Assembly (NCBI GenBank): GCA_949427775.1 | Contig: CASQEL010000117.1 | Span: 1-6,591, forward strand | Direction of reading: 5' to 3' | DNA from: an uncultured Desulfovibrionaceae bacterium | GTDB taxonomy: Bacteria > Desulfobacterota > Desulfovibrionia > Desulfovibrionales > Desulfovibrionaceae | Length of the DNA: 6,591 nt | Part shown: positions 6,035 to 6,591 of the stretch, piece after piece | How the letters are laid out: every line of letters begins with the position of its first letter | Position numbering within the stretch: position 1 is the first letter of the stretch | The notes under the pieces: model-generated | Database searches by the model: none | What the model was told of the DNA's origin: nothing | Seen by the model: only the letters and a program-made list of their open reading frames with translations | Position numbers and translations under genes: made by a program

Positions 6035-6526
6035 ATGAAAAAATTTCTTTACGGCGCAGTGATGACCATGCTGATTGCTCTGGGGCTTGCCGGAACCGCG
6101 CTTGCCGGGACGGATGAAGACGCCATCGCCCGCCTCATGAATCAGGATCTCGCTGCCGGATGGAAACAGAACGATCCCGGCAAGGTGCTGGATATCTTTA
6201 CGGAAGAAGCGCCCGTTGTCTGGGTGGACGTGACCGGGGACACCAAAATGGACATGACCAGGTCCAAGGCGGATCGCAAAAAAGCGTTGCAGGAATACTT
6301 CGCCAGGGTCAAGGTTGTGGACTACGCCGTGAGTGACATTGAAGTGACCAAGATCAGCGACAACCTTGCCCTGGTCACCACCACGGAAAAAGTGACCGCC
6401 CTGGACGTGAGCAACAAGCGGGAAAACCAGATGACCTTCAAGAATCTCTATGAAGTCATCAAGCAGAAGGACGGCAAGTGGCGCGCCTATCGCGAAATTT
6501 CCCTCGTAGGCGACGAACAGGACTAA
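6035..6526 (+). CDS. Secreted SnoaL/NTF2-like protein (DUF4440 type)
   Basis: The product is 163 residues. A classical signal peptide is clear: MKKF, then hydrophobic LYGAVMTMLIALGLAG, then TALA with likely cleavage between Ala24 and Gly25. The mature protein of about 139 residues should be periplasmic. Its layout fits the SnoaL/DUF4440 branch of the NTF2-like fold. An N-terminal helix pair (DEDAIARLMNQDLAAGWKQNDPGKVLDIF) leads into strands with VVWVDVTGD, then a helix KKALQEYFARVK. A run of C-terminal strands follows (DYAVSDIEVTKI, LALVTTTEKVTAL, MTFKNLYEVIKQ, WRAYREIS). Such domains often bind small ligands or act as accessory domains, and no catalytic residue can be assigned here. The gene stands alone with its own promoter and a strong ribosome binding site. 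The family call is by pattern only. Confidence 0.75.
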   Translation: MKKFLYGAVMTMLIALGLAGTALAGTDEDAIARLMNQDLAAGWKQNDPGKVLDIFTEEAPVVWVDVTGDTKMDMTRSKADRKKALQEYFARVKVVDYAVSDIEVTKISDNLALVTTTEKVTALDVSNKRENQMTFKNLYEVIKQKDGKWRAYREISLVGDEQD

Positions 6527-6541
6527 GGTCAGTCCTCATTA

Positions 6542-6565
6542 GAGCAGTTCACGGTTGAAATGCTC
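6542..6565 (+). repeat. Imperfect palindrome downstream of the SnoaL-like gene
   Basis: GAGCA (6542-6546) pairs with TGCTC (6561-6565). After one G-A mismatch, TTCA (6548-6551) pairs with TGAA (6556-6559), leaving the loop CGGT. The resulting 9-bp stem is interrupted once and is followed by CAAAAG rather than a T-run, so it is not a terminator on this strand. It could be a dispersed REP-like repeat or part of the 3' end structure of the mRNA. Confidence 0.4.
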
Positions 6566-6572
6566 CAAAAGA

Positions 6573-6591
6573 TGTGGGGCTCCGCCCCACA
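6573..6591 (+). terminator. Terminator hairpin, cut by the window end
   Basis: TGTGGGGC (6573-6580) and GCCCCACA (6584-6591) form a perfect 8-bp GC-rich stem with the loop TCC, 46 bases after the stop of the SnoaL-like gene. The AAAAGA before it would give T residues on the opposite strand, so it may act in both directions. The window ends at the last stem base, so the T-run expected on the + strand cannot be seen. Confidence 0.65.

Overview
This is a GC-rich, densely packed stretch of chromosome with every supported gene on the + strand. The gene style points to a sulfate-reducing deltaproteobacterium, probably a member of Desulfovibrionaceae. The signs are a YIP1-type membrane protein, a histidine kinase next to an NtrC-type sigma-54 activator, rnhA followed by a Gate-domain membrane protein, and GC-stem terminators. 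That assignment is inference from gene style and composition; no rRNA or other marker gene is present. I see no phage, insertion sequence, CRISPR or tRNA.

Region 1 (1-4353) looks like one operon-like block. It opens with a YIP1-family integral membrane protein whose start lies beyond the left edge. A 154-base gap with two GC-rich hairpins follows. Then come a small helical cytosolic protein, an outer-membrane-type lipoprotein with a CsgG/TolB-N-like body, a membrane histidine kinase with almost no periplasmic part, and a full-length sigma-54-dependent response regulator. The last four genes are joined by a 4-base overlap, a 3-base gap and a 16-base overlap, so they are almost certainly co-transcribed and translationally coupled. 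A reasonable reading is an envelope-linked two-component system encoded with its own lipoprotein. The signal and the target genes cannot be read from the window.

Region 2 (4354-5846) holds rnhA (RNase HI) and, 7 bases later, a Gate-domain (nucleoside-recognition type) membrane protein. A perfect 8-bp inverted repeat covers the start codon of the second gene and holds the rnhA stop codon in its loop, which suggests translational coupling.

Region 3 (5847-6591) is a separate unit. It has a good sigma-70-type promoter, a long inverted repeat over the expected transcription start, a very strong ribosome binding site, and a secreted SnoaL/NTF2-like protein. Downstream are an imperfect palindrome and a strong terminator-like hairpin that the window cuts just at its end.

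I find no clearly new system. The most useful leads are the lipoprotein/two-component cluster, the altered H-box of the kinase, the start-codon hairpin between rnhA and its neighbour, and the operator-like repeat in front of the secreted protein.
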